Below the pieces are notes generated by a model. That model saw only the letters and a program-made list of their open reading frames with translations, searched no databases and had not been told where the DNA came from. This document shows positions 25,777 to 32,645 of a stretch of DNA of 64,000 bases, piece after piece. Numbering within the stretch: the stretch's first letter is position 1; each line of letters begins with the position of its first letter. Location of the stretch: assembly GCF_003605435.1 (NCBI RefSeq), contig NZ_QXQB01000001.1, positions 682,001-746,000 on the forward strand, in the 5' to 3' direction. A program made the position numbers and the translations under genes. Source of the stretch: Paenibacillus pinisoli (lineage in GTDB: Bacteria; Bacillota; Bacilli; Paenibacillales; Paenibacillaceae).

Positions 25777-26889
25777 TTAGGATTGAATCTTCGATGCTGT
25801 GACTTGAATATCGTCATAATACAGGGTAGTCATGCCCTCGAAGCCGGAGTCCGTGCCGATGAGCAGATAGATTCGGCCATGCTCGTCCGCCTTCACTTGT
25901 GCGCTGTATTCGAACTCGACACGCTGGTAGCCGGCTTTTTCCGAGTCGGGTTTAATGACGTTGCCGAGCACCTTGGCGTCCTTGCCGCCCTGCGATTGGC
26001 TGCCGATATCGACATTCATTCTGTAGTACTCGCCGCCCGCATATGGAGTTGGCACAGCTGCCGGTTCCTTGCCCAGTATTCCGGCTTTGACATAAACAGA
26101 TTCGCCCGGCGCACCGCCGACACCCATCATGCCTCCCGTTTCCGAGGTGTACAAAGCGAACTTCAACTGTACGTCATAGACTTTGTTCGCTTCGAAGCCG
26201 TCTACGCCGCGCGTTAGATACATGAACAAATCATCGCTTCGATTGTGTCCCTGAAGCATTAGAGCATAGTTGGAAGAGTTTCCCTGATCCGGCAGCAGCT
26301 CGCGGCTATACTGGAGCTCGTAGATGTCCTTCTCGTAATCGACCGGCAGATCGGCGAAGCCGCCCTTCCATCCCTCTTGGTCCTGGTCAAACCTATAAGT
26401 CACTTGAACGGCATTCTCCGCCTCGGCAGAAATCGTGACTTTGCGTTCCGAGTTCTCCCACTCCAGCTTTGCTCCCATTAGTGAAGCAAGGCTGCGTGCC
26501 GGCACAAACAGCATGCCTTTGACTCTCTGAACAGACTCAGGAAGCTTGATCCGCTCACCCTTCCCGTTAATGGCGAAGCTAGAGCGGTCGGTCACTTGAA
26601 CCAAATTGACCTTGCCCCTCGACAGGGTTGCCGTATGCTCTTTATCGTTCCAGCTCACTTCCGCTCCCAGCGACTCCGCCAATGCCCGTACCGGCACCAT
26701 AGCATTGCCGTTCAGAATAAAGGGCGCTGCTGCCAAAGCATGTTTCCCGGTATGATTAACGTAAGTTGCTTCATTGATCTTGAATTCAACAGCTTGCGGA
26801 GCCGCTGCGGCAGAGGAATGGGGAATTGGATACAGCGTCGCTGCCGTTGCAATTAATATTCCGGATAAAACCACTTTTTTGTAGCTCAT
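25777..26889 (-). CDS. Secreted stalk-domain protein with C-terminal beta-sandwich
   Basis: A 370-residue exported protein. Signal peptide at about 1-30. Two copies of the copper-amine-oxidase-like stalk unit follow: NAMVPVRALAESLGAEVSWN and GMLFVPARSLASLMGAKLEW, each ending in a T-A/V-T-(L/I)-S strand. Residues 170-370 start with TYRFDQDQEGWKGGFADLP and end with YYDDIQVTA, typical of a carbohydrate-binding-like jelly roll. A cell-surface binding role is inferred. GAAAGGTG precedes the ATG at 26889. Confidence 0.82.
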   Translation of the reverse strand: MSYKKVVLSGILIATAATLYPIPHSSAAAAPQAVEFKINEATYVNHTGKHALAAAPFILNGNAMVPVRALAESLGAEVSWNDKEHTATLSRGKVNLVQVTDRSSFAINGKGERIKLPESVQRVKGMLFVPARSLASLMGAKLEWENSERKVTISAEAENAVQVTYRFDQDQEGWKGGFADLPVDYEKDIYELQYSRELLPDQGNSSNYALMLQGHNRSDDLFMYLTRGVDGFEANKVYDVQLKFALYTSETGGMMGVGGAPGESVYVKAGILGKEPAAVPTPYAGGEYYRMNVDIGSQSQGGKDAKVLGNVIKPDSEKAGYQRVEFEYSAQVKADEHGRIYLLIGTDSGFEGMTTLYYDDIQVTASKIQS

Positions 26890-26956
26890 GATCGTGTGAC
26901 ACCTTTCTTTTGGGATGCCATGATAGACGAGGATGGGTGAGGGAAGGTTGCACATC

Positions 26957-27020
26957 AAAAAAAACCGCTCACATGGGCGGCTTGCTTATAATAAAAAAGG
27001 AGCGCCCGTAGGGAGCTCTC
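26957..27020 (-). terminator. Tandem terminators after the Cse60-like gene
   Basis: First hairpin (26993-27020): GAGCTCCC/GGGCGCTC followed by TTTTTTATT on the minus strand. Second (26957-26982): GCCGC/GCGG stem followed by eight T. Both lie between the small gene at 27029 and the secreted protein gene. Confidence 0.8.
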
Positions 27021-27028
27021 TTGTTCGG

Positions 27029-27217
27029 CTATTCGGTTTTGTAAATAACCAATATCGTATCGTAATTGTTCGAGTTGTTGGAGCCCTCCGGATTGCCTGT
27101 GCTCCAGCCTTTAATATCTACAATGTTCTCGGAAGGAATCTCCGCCAGAAAGCTGTTCACCTTAGCCGTAAGCTCTGGATGCATAATTCCTGCGAACAAT
27201 TTGATTTGCGTCTTCAT
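27029..27217 (-). CDS. Cse60-like small protein
   Basis: A 62-residue soluble protein. The start MKTQIKLFAG, the central NSFLAEIPSENIVDIKGW and the terminal YDTILVIYKTE resemble the sporulation-associated Cse60 family of Bacilli. No enzyme motif. GGAGGTGAGG precedes the ATG. Identification rests on overall pattern and is moderate. Confidence 0.55.
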   Translation of the reverse strand: MKTQIKLFAGIMHPELTAKVNSFLAEIPSENIVDIKGWSTGNPEGSNNSNNYDTILVIYKTE

Positions 27218-27412
27218 CTATCCTCACCTCCATACGAGACACTTCGACATGCGGACTCTAAAACCTTCTTCTGGCGTCAAGCATTAACTAAACTGGCACA
27301 CATCTTCCAATTAATGTGTATCAAACGAATGATGCGATTGATTTCTATTCGTATGGTAAAATAATTATATAATAGGATTATGTGATAAAATAGGGAGAAG
27401 AGGTGAGGTATC

Positions 27413-27787
27413 ATGACTAGATTACAGCTCCGGCTAGTAGAAGCGCGGATGAGGAGCGGGCTGACGCCAGTTCAGGTTAGTGAGGCAACGGGGATAGAAC
27501 TGAATACGATTAACGGATTAGAGGCTGGCTCATGCGTACCGGATCCGATCATTATCCATGCGCTGGCAGACCTCTATGAAGTATCGGCAGATTGGCTGCG
27601 CGGCAGCATGAATAATCCCAAAATCAACTTGACCGAGATCGAGATAAAAGCTGCCAAAGCCGTTAATTCGAACGATCTAGCAACGTTTCTTGAGCAGCCA
27701 TTCGAGCGCAACGGGAAACCATTAAACCGCGAAGCAAAAAAGAAGTTGTACGTGATGGCCCAGATCCTTCTTGATCAAGATGACTGA
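27413..27787 (+). CDS. XRE-family transcriptional regulator
   Basis: A 124-residue DNA-binding protein with an N-terminal Cro/CI-type helix-turn-helix: RLVEARMRSGLTPVQVSEAT followed by IELNTINGLEAG and the helix ALADLYEVSADWLRG. The C-terminal 50 residues are a charged helical tail. Such short regulators often control an adjacent gene, but no ImmA-like peptidase or toxin follows. GAGAAGAGGTGAGG precedes the ATG. Confidence 0.85.
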   Translation: MTRLQLRLVEARMRSGLTPVQVSEATGIELNTINGLEAGSCVPDPIIIHALADLYEVSADWLRGSMNNPKINLTEIEIKAAKAVNSNDLATFLEQPFERNGKPLNREAKKKLYVMAQILLDQDD

Positions 27788-28038
27788 GGAATGACTCAAT
27801 CATCACCTTTTTCGATTCCGATGAACTTGCAAGCTTATATAGAAAAGTCGAGACATCAATGCCGCTGCTTTTCTCCATGATCTCATCGACCCTTTCCTGA
27901 CTATTGTGATCTCCACTACTGCCATTTAAACCCAACAGTTCCAGTTAGGCAAGAATCGTTCGTGTCCCCAATCTTTTTATTTGGTCGACATGAAGCGACA
28001 CATATTGCAATCCAGCAGTGTTATACTATTGAATTTCA
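27788..28038. other. Intergenic stretch, no gene supported
   Basis: Between the XRE regulator and the LytTR terminator I see only short frames without ribosome sites. A minus-strand frame of 90 codons (27663-27935) runs into the XRE gene and is not credible. Confidence 0.6.
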
Positions 28039-28082
28039 CAAAAAAATAATGAGGCTTGACCTTATTCAGGCCCTGCCTCATT
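28039..28082 (-). terminator. Terminator of the agr-like operon
   Basis: AATGAGGC and GCCTCATT enclose a 19-base loop with AGGGCCTGA, followed on the minus strand by ATTTTTTTG. It lies 3 bases after the LytTR stop codon. Confidence 0.85.
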
Positions 28083-28085
28083 CCA

Positions 28086-28457
28086 TTAATTGAGCTCTAG
28101 TTGAATTTGCGGATTTTTGATGATAAGCTCGTCCATAATCGCCTTGTACTTCGCCCGCGACATCGTACACCATTTGGTATGCGGCCCCACTTCTTGCTCG
28201 AAGCACGCCCGTGAAAAAACGGGATCCAGATGTGTAATATTGTCCATATTTACCGCAGCGGTCCGGTCGCATAATTTAAACCTATACCCTTGCTGATTCA
28301 GCACTTCTATCCAATAGCTTAGTGTTCCATTAAAATTAAAGATCTCATCCGCTGTATGAAAAAGCACATTTTTTTGGCGCTTATCACATTGCATGAAATG
28401 AATATCCCGAATATTAACGAGAACAAGACCTTTTTCTCCATTCACGGATATGACCAT
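28086..28457 (-). CDS. Stand-alone LytTR DNA-binding protein
   Basis: A 123-residue protein consisting of a LytTR DNA-binding domain with no receiver domain. Recognisable pieces are VLVNIRDIHFMQCD at the start, FKLCDRTAAVNMDNITHL (the equivalent of the F-x-R-x-H-R-S-x-L-V-N region) and TMSRAKYKAIMDEL at the end. It normally binds DNA as the output domain of AgrA-like regulators. It is the last gene of the operon, 14 bases after the AgrD-like gene. Lack of a phosphorylation domain means control must come from protein contact or abundance. Confidence 0.85.
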   Translation of the reverse strand: MVISVNGEKGLVLVNIRDIHFMQCDKRQKNVLFHTADEIFNFNGTLSYWIEVLNQQGYRFKLCDRTAAVNMDNITHLDPVFSRACFEQEVGPHTKWCTMSRAKYKAIMDELIIKNPQIQLELN

Positions 28458-28471
28458 GTTACCAACTCCAG

Positions 28472-28603
28472 TTATTCAATCTTAGCAAGAAACTCCTCTG
28501 GCAAGTCTTCTTGATGTACGAATACCCAACTTGGGCCTTTGATAATAGCTACTGCCGCTACAGAAAGCACGGTGGCCAGCGCTGCAAAAAAGGTATGCTT
28601 CAT
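28472..28603 (-). CDS. AgrD-like autoinducer peptide precursor with Ser instead of Cys
   Basis: A 43-residue frame overlapping agrB by 4 bases (ATGA), with AAGGGGGGTG upstream. It has the AgrD layout: an N-terminal amphipathic hydrophobic helix (residues 1-21), a short core KGPSWVFV, and an acidic tail HQEDLPEEF that matches the conserved AgrD C-terminal recognition pattern. The ring-forming Cys of most AgrD peptides is Ser25 here. A five-residue Ser-Trp-Val-Phe-Val lactone is the predicted product, comparable in ring size to the Listeria Cys-Phe-Met-Phe-Val thiolactone. Function inferred from position and layout. Confidence 0.8.
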   Translation of the reverse strand: MKHTFFAALATVLSVAAVAIIKGPSWVFVHQEDLPEEFLAKIE

Positions 28604-29145
28604 CGCGTTTCACCCCCCTTCCAACGAATGAGCATGAGCGATTGAGCCAAAAAGGCGGCCGCGACCGCAGGGGATTGAATAAAGAAGTTAGACAGAACCA
28701 GAATCGCAGCAGCAACCTTCAAATATTTAAAGTATTTTTTGGGAAACAACGTTCTTCCTTCTATTCTTGAAGGGGCGAAAATCACGACGAGTATGAGACT
28801 AGCCAAAGTCATAGTATGTAGTGCTGCAAGGTGAAATTGTGCAAATGAAAGTACGGTTGCGCCGATTGTTGTCACCAGGATACACATTTCGCTCGTGCCC
28901 ATATGCAGCCCGCCCGACACCTGCCGCAATATCGCAAATGAAAACAGCACGGTCCACATCTCCGCCAGTCTGCCTGTTACAAGCCCAATGATCGTTGTCA
29001 GCAAAAGGATAGGAACAATATTAAGCAAAAATACGAGAGTATGCCTAATCCGTCCGACTCGAGTCGAAAATTCGGGCGCCTCTTTCACAATTCCTTCAGC
29101 TAGACGTGTTGCCAGTACGCTTATCCGCATATGCTCTGAATTCAC
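28600..29145 (-). CDS. agrB: AgrB-family peptide-processing membrane protease
   Basis: A 181-residue polytopic membrane cysteine protease that cleaves AgrD-type precursors and forms the cyclic autoinducer. The motif RQVSGGLHMGTSEMC has the catalytic His81 and Cys88 with the same seven-residue spacing as in staphylococcal AgrB. About five membrane segments are visible. It overlaps the upstream membrane-protein gene and the downstream peptide gene by 4 bases each. Start is GTG at 29145, with an ATG at 29130 as an alternative. Confidence 0.92.
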   Translation of the reverse strand: MNSEHMRISVLATRLAEGIVKEAPEFSTRVGRIRHTLVFLLNIVPILLLTTIIGLVTGRLAEMWTVLFSFAILRQVSGGLHMGTSEMCILVTTIGATVLSFAQFHLAALHTMTLASLILVVIFAPSRIEGRTLFPKKYFKYLKVAAAILVLSNFFIQSPAVAAAFLAQSLMLIRWKGGETR

Positions 29146-29768
29146 TCCTCGGCTTCTTTTCGCATCGCATAATAGACAAAAATGAACATCGCTACCATAA
29201 AGAAAATACCAGCGGCTATGAGATTTTCACTATACAATACGACGGAAAGCCCGATGCTGAATAGAACCGCCAGTACGGTTATAATCTGTTTCTCGAGCGG
29301 AAATTTAAATTTGTCAAAATCATTGGTGAATCCGATTCCAAATTTATAGAGCAGCCGGGCAAAAACGATTCCAATGACGCCAGTAATCAATTGTACCTGC
29401 CAACGAGTAAGATTAGCGTCATTCAACCCTTCAAGCGATCCGAACATGACGATAATAACAAGAAACTGCAGCAGCGCATATCCGAAATAGCCGATAATAA
29501 CCGATGCCAACGCTCCTATTAGCGGCAGTTGTACAACAAACCTCATAAACAATACGGAGAACACAATATTAATTAACGGAGAAGTGTACGATAATTCTGT
29601 TCCTGACATGAAGTGCCCCTGAAGATTAGAGAGCGTCACAATGACAAGGGCATGCCATATGTAGTTCTTCAGATCAAATCGAAACACATAAAGCATTAAT
29701 GCATACACTGCAAAACCTTCCAGAGCTGCAAACAGCATAGACAACGTAGTGTCCCACACATCCACCAT
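29142..29768 (-). CDS. Polytopic membrane protein, AgrC sensor-like without kinase
   Basis: A 208-residue integral membrane protein with about seven hydrophobic segments, ending in a short charged tail (MRKEAEE) with no dimerisation, HATPase or other cytosolic domain. Size and topology match the N-terminal sensor half of AgrC. It precedes agrB with a 4-base overlap, so it is most easily read as the receptor of the peptide. Its start may be a GTG at 29759, which is better spaced from AAAAGGA. Receptor function is inference. Confidence 0.65.
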   Translation of the reverse strand: MVDVWDTTLSMLFAALEGFAVYALMLYVFRFDLKNYIWHALVIVTLSNLQGHFMSGTELSYTSPLINIVFSVLFMRFVVQLPLIGALASVIIGYFGYALLQFLVIIVMFGSLEGLNDANLTRWQVQLITGVIGIVFARLLYKFGIGFTNDFDKFKFPLEKQIITVLAVLFSIGLSVVLYSENLIAAGIFFMVAMFIFVYYAMRKEAEE

Positions 29769-29791
29769 TCCTTTTGGAGCACGATAATCTC

Positions 29792-30112
29792 CTATGAGTT
29801 ATTGCCGGGTTTGCTTCTCCATGCTTCCTTTTTCTCTATGTATTCCTGTATCGCTTCCGCAAGCCACATCGGCCGCTTTCCAATATGGGTATAGGGCTCA
29901 GGAAAAAAACGCGTTTTCCTGGCATGATGCATGTTTTTCGGATTTATGTTGAGGATGTCTGCGACTTCCTTAGCCCCGATTAAGGCAGAAACATCCGGCA
30001 GAACGATTAACCCTCGCAATCTCTCAATCTCTGCTATTAATTCATGAATAGATGATGCAGCCTCTCCCCCTGCTCTATCGGCAATCACACGATGCCTTTC
30101 TAGCGATAACAT
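29792..30112 (-). CDS. Helix-turn-helix (AlpA/MerR-like) DNA-binding protein
   Basis: A 106-residue protein. The N-terminal 40 residues are a charged helix (SIHELIAEIERLRG). A winged helix-turn-helix of excisionase/AlpA type follows: IGAKEVADILNINPKNMHHA, then FFPEPYTHIGKRPMW and a final helix AIQEYIEKKEAW. GGAGGT lies 6 bases before the ATG at 30112. First gene of the operon, 23 bases before the membrane-protein gene, so it may autoregulate the locus. Confidence 0.78.
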   Translation of the reverse strand: MLSLERHRVIADRAGGEAASSIHELIAEIERLRGLIVLPDVSALIGAKEVADILNINPKNMHHARKTRFFPEPYTHIGKRPMWLAEAIQEYIEKKEAWRSKPGNNS

Positions 30113-30143
30113 GGAATCACCTCCATCAAGTGGCGATATAAAC

Positions 30144-30172
30144 AATATACGGTAGAGCCTTATAAAAAACAA
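30144..30172 (-). promoter_or_regulatory. SigA promoter of the agr-like operon
   Basis: On the minus strand TTGTTT (30172-30167) and TATATT (30149-30144) are separated by 17 bases, about 32 bases before the HTH gene start. No other candidate lies between it and the next gene. Confidence 0.65.
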
Positions 30173-30316
30173 GTATTTACAGAATGTGAAAATGTGTGAA
30201 GCTATAGAGAAAAGAAGATTTATAAGACTATCTATTATAATGAAACCAATAGGCACGCTTCAGAGGTATGTAGTAGACTATAGAAGGATTTATCTAGTTC
30301 CGGAAGGGGTATCACT

Positions 30317-30547
30317 TTGGGCGATTATATATACATTTGTCCTGTATGCAGGACTCATAACGATCAATCAGCAAATAATTGTGTGAGATGCGATCATTCG
30401 ATGCAAAGCACAACCTATCCGCCAATCGTTGTAAAAAAGAAATCATCTGCAGCAAAAATTATTGGGATCGCCGCTATTTGCTTTGGCGGCATCGTTATTT
30501 TTGGAACTCTTCTTGTAGTCGTATTCCTCTCCACCTTCAATAATTGA
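30317..30547 (+). CDS. Zinc-ribbon membrane protein
   Basis: A 76-residue protein with an N-terminal zinc ribbon (ICPVCRTHN and NCVRCDHS) followed by a basic stretch and one membrane segment (IIGIAAICFGGIVIFGTLLV). TTG start at 30317 preceded by GGAAGGGG with seven-base spacing. It is divergent from the agr-like operon. Family not recognised. Confidence 0.72.
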   Translation: MGDYIYICPVCRTHNDQSANNCVRCDHSMQSTTYPPIVVKKKSSAAKIIGIAAICFGGIVIFGTLLVVVFLSTFNN

Positions 30548-30576
30548 TGTTGTTGGAAGATGGTTTTCTAAACAAA

Positions 30577-30612
30577 AAAAGCCCGCTGACCGTGTTGGCT
30601 AGCGGGCTTCAT
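30577..30612. terminator. Terminator hairpin
   Basis: AGCCCGCTGACC and GGCTAGCGGGCTT form the stem. Seven T follow on the minus strand. It lies after the zinc-ribbon gene and before the tRNA-Val terminator. Confidence 0.75.
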
Positions 30613-30644
30613 TGTATTACGGGTATATCCTACAGTACTTTTCA

Positions 30645-30676
30645 AAAACAAAAGAAGCCTTGATACACAAGGCTTC
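30645..30676 (-). terminator. Terminator of tRNA-Val
   Basis: GAAGCCTT/AAGGCTTC with a seven-base loop, followed on the minus strand by TTTTGTTTTT. It starts 8 bases after the tRNA end. Confidence 0.85.
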
Positions 30677-30683
30677 TCGGCTA

Positions 30684-30756
30684 TGATCTGTAGTGGGCTC
30701 GAACCACTGACCCCTACCCTGTCAAGATAGTGCTCTCCCAGCTGAGCTAACAGATC
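30684..30756 (-). tRNA. tRNA-Val (anticodon GAC)
   Basis: A full cloverleaf is visible: acceptor GATCTGT/ACAGATC, D-stem GCTC/GAGC, anticodon stem CTATC/GGTAG with loop TTGACAG (anticodon GAC, reading GUC/GUU), and T-arm AGTGG-TTCGAGC-CCACT. The 3' CCA is not encoded (the sequence continues TAGCC), unlike the three tRNAs near 42 kb. Confidence 0.9.
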
Positions 30757-30918
30757 ACGTTAGCGACAAGATATAATATATCAAATAAACGGGCGCAGGT
30801 CAACACTTTGGATCCCGACATTTCAAAAAAATTTTCCTATATAGGAATACGTTGCAACCTATTGGGTAAAGCTTCCGTCAATAATGTTGCAGCTGCAAAT
30901 TCAAAACGAGGTGAGCAC

Positions 30919-31872
30919 ATGAAGAAGAAACCGTTGTTGATCATGGCCCTTACAGTCATCCTGATCTTTACGCTAGGACAAACCGTGATGGCATTCTCCG
31001 ATGTAGCGAAGAGCCCGTACGGAGACAAAATCAAGGCGCTGAAGGAGAAAGGAATCTTGAGCGGGGTTGCGAACGATCAGTTCAAGCCCGAGGATAAGCT
31101 TACTTACGCATCCGGCATCTCCATGCTGGTGAAAGGCTTGGATCTCAATCTCAACCTTTTTGATTTTATTAAGGAACCAAAAGCAAGCGACTTTTTCACG
31201 AATTTGAGCGACGACGCTTGGTACTCCCAAGCATTCATTATTGCACAGCTCCATGGCCTTGAAATTCCGAAGGATGTGAAGGCCAACGATCCGATCACCA
31301 AAGAACAATTCGCTCATCACCTGTTCCAAGCGATGATGACGAAAGGCGACTACGCGTTCATCGAAATCTACAAAATCATTAAAGACGAAGCCGATGTGAA
31401 CAGCGCATACATGAACAGCATCCAAAAGCTGCTGATCAGCAACATCGCAACTGTCGACAAAGACAACAACTTCTACCCGACTCAGCCAATTACTCGCGGC
31501 GAAGCTGCTGCATGGCTGCATGACGGCCTGAAATTCGTAGCTGAAACTACGCCAATCAATCCAAAGCCGGAGTTTCCTGAATTCGAGCAAAAGCTGACTG
31601 TTGAAGCTGTAAATGAGCATGTGAATAAAGTAACCCTTTCCGCACAAATGCCTCATCCAGGATACGGCCTGCGTATCGCCTCGATCCAATTCGAGGGCGA
31701 TCAAGCGATCATTTATACAGAAGCGCTTCTGCCGGATCCGGACAAAATGTATCCGCAAGTCATTACGGAAGTCAAAGTAACGACTTATGTAGATGCTGCA
31801 TTCAAGCCTGTTCTTCCTCCTAAAGCGGACGGCAGCTCTTCCTCCAGCAGTGAAGCTGTTGTAAACGAATAG
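30919..31872 (+). CDS. Secreted SLH-domain protein with PrcB-like C-terminus
   Basis: A 317-residue exported protein. Signal peptide at about 1-25. SLH-like modules follow, recognised by FSDVAKSPYGDKIKALKEKG, then LKEKGILSG and the later ITRGEAAAWLHDGL, which would bind secondary cell-wall polymer. Residues 220-300 (VTLSAQMPHPGYGLRIASIQ and later VITEVKVTTYV) resemble the PrcB C-terminal domain. A Ser-rich end follows. GAGGTGAG precedes the ATG at 30919. A surface-anchored protease inhibitor or partner is a possible role. Confidence 0.8.
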   Translation: MKKKPLLIMALTVILIFTLGQTVMAFSDVAKSPYGDKIKALKEKGILSGVANDQFKPEDKLTYASGISMLVKGLDLNLNLFDFIKEPKASDFFTNLSDDAWYSQAFIIAQLHGLEIPKDVKANDPITKEQFAHHLFQAMMTKGDYAFIEIYKIIKDEADVNSAYMNSIQKLLISNIATVDKDNNFYPTQPITRGEAAAWLHDGLKFVAETTPINPKPEFPEFEQKLTVEAVNEHVNKVTLSAQMPHPGYGLRIASIQFEGDQAIIYTEALLPDPDKMYPQVITEVKVTTYVDAAFKPVLPPKADGSSSSSSEAVVNE

Positions 31873-31883
31873 TTTGATCGGCC

Positions 31884-31924
31884 AAAGGGCCGCTCCCTAA
31901 ACCTTGTTTAGAGAGCGGCCCTTT
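31884..31924. terminator. Bidirectional terminator
   Basis: AAAGGGCCGCTCCCTAAA pairs with TTTAGAGAGCGGCCCTTT. It separates the convergent SLH-protein gene and ung. Confidence 0.85.
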
Positions 31925-31929
31925 CATTG

Positions 31930-32607
31930 TCATTCATTCGGTATTTGCCAATCTATCTGCTGAGCGCCCCAGCCTGCAAGCAGCTCATTGGCTCTGGAGA
32001 AAGGCTTGCTTCCAAAGAAGCCATTCCTCGCAGCCAGCGGACTTGGATGCACAGAAGCGATAATGCCATGCTTATCTTTATCAATGGATTTGGCTTTATC
32101 CTGCGCATGTTTTCCCCAAAGAACGAACACGGTCGGCTGTTCCCGCTGGTTCAACAGCTCGATGATCTTGTCTGTGAATGTCTCCCAGCCCAGCTTCTGA
32201 TGAGATGCCGGCTTCCCGTCCTGTACGGTCAATACGGTGTTCAGCAGCAGCACGCCCTGGCGCGCCCAAGACTCCAGATTGCCGTGAGCAGGGATCTCGC
32301 AGCCCACATCCTCTGCCAGCTCCTTATAAATATTGCGCAGCGAAGGAGGCAGCTTCACTCCCTTCTGGACGGAGAAGCTCAAGCCATGGGCTTGTCCAGG
32401 GCCATGATAGGGATCTTGCCCCAGAATAACAACCTTCGTATTCGCCAATGGCGTAAACTCGAGAGCAGCAAACAAATGCTCCCTTGGCGGATAAATCGCT
32501 TCTGCTTGGTACTGAGCTTCAATAGTTTCCAGCAGCTTCTGCATATATGGCTTGGACAGCTCGTCGCTTAAATGTCCGCGCCAATCGTTGTCCGGTAATC
32601 TAATCAA
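31930..32607 (-). CDS. ung: Uracil-DNA glycosylase
   Basis: Family 1 glycosylase that removes uracil from DNA, starting base-excision repair. The water-activating loop GQDPYHGPGQAHG (63-75) with catalytic Asp and the minor-groove intercalation loop HPSPLAARNG (187-196) are intact. LLLNTVLTV and VLWG are further conserved strands. The 225-residue length is standard. Monocistronic, with the terminator shared with the SLH gene immediately downstream. Confidence 0.97.
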   Translation of the reverse strand: MIRLPDNDWRGHLSDELSKPYMQKLLETIEAQYQAEAIYPPREHLFAALEFTPLANTKVVILGQDPYHGPGQAHGLSFSVQKGVKLPPSLRNIYKELAEDVGCEIPAHGNLESWARQGVLLLNTVLTVQDGKPASHQKLGWETFTDKIIELLNQREQPTVFVLWGKHAQDKAKSIDKDKHGIIASVHPSPLAARNGFFGSKPFSRANELLAGWGAQQIDWQIPNE

Positions 32608-32645
32608 CGTCTTCCAGCCTCCCTATCCTCTTAATCTCTCTTCTA

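Noticed and set aside
27663..27935. 90-codon minus-strand frame after the XRE regulator
   Set aside because: It overlaps the regulator gene antisense, has no convincing ribosome site and resembles nothing known.
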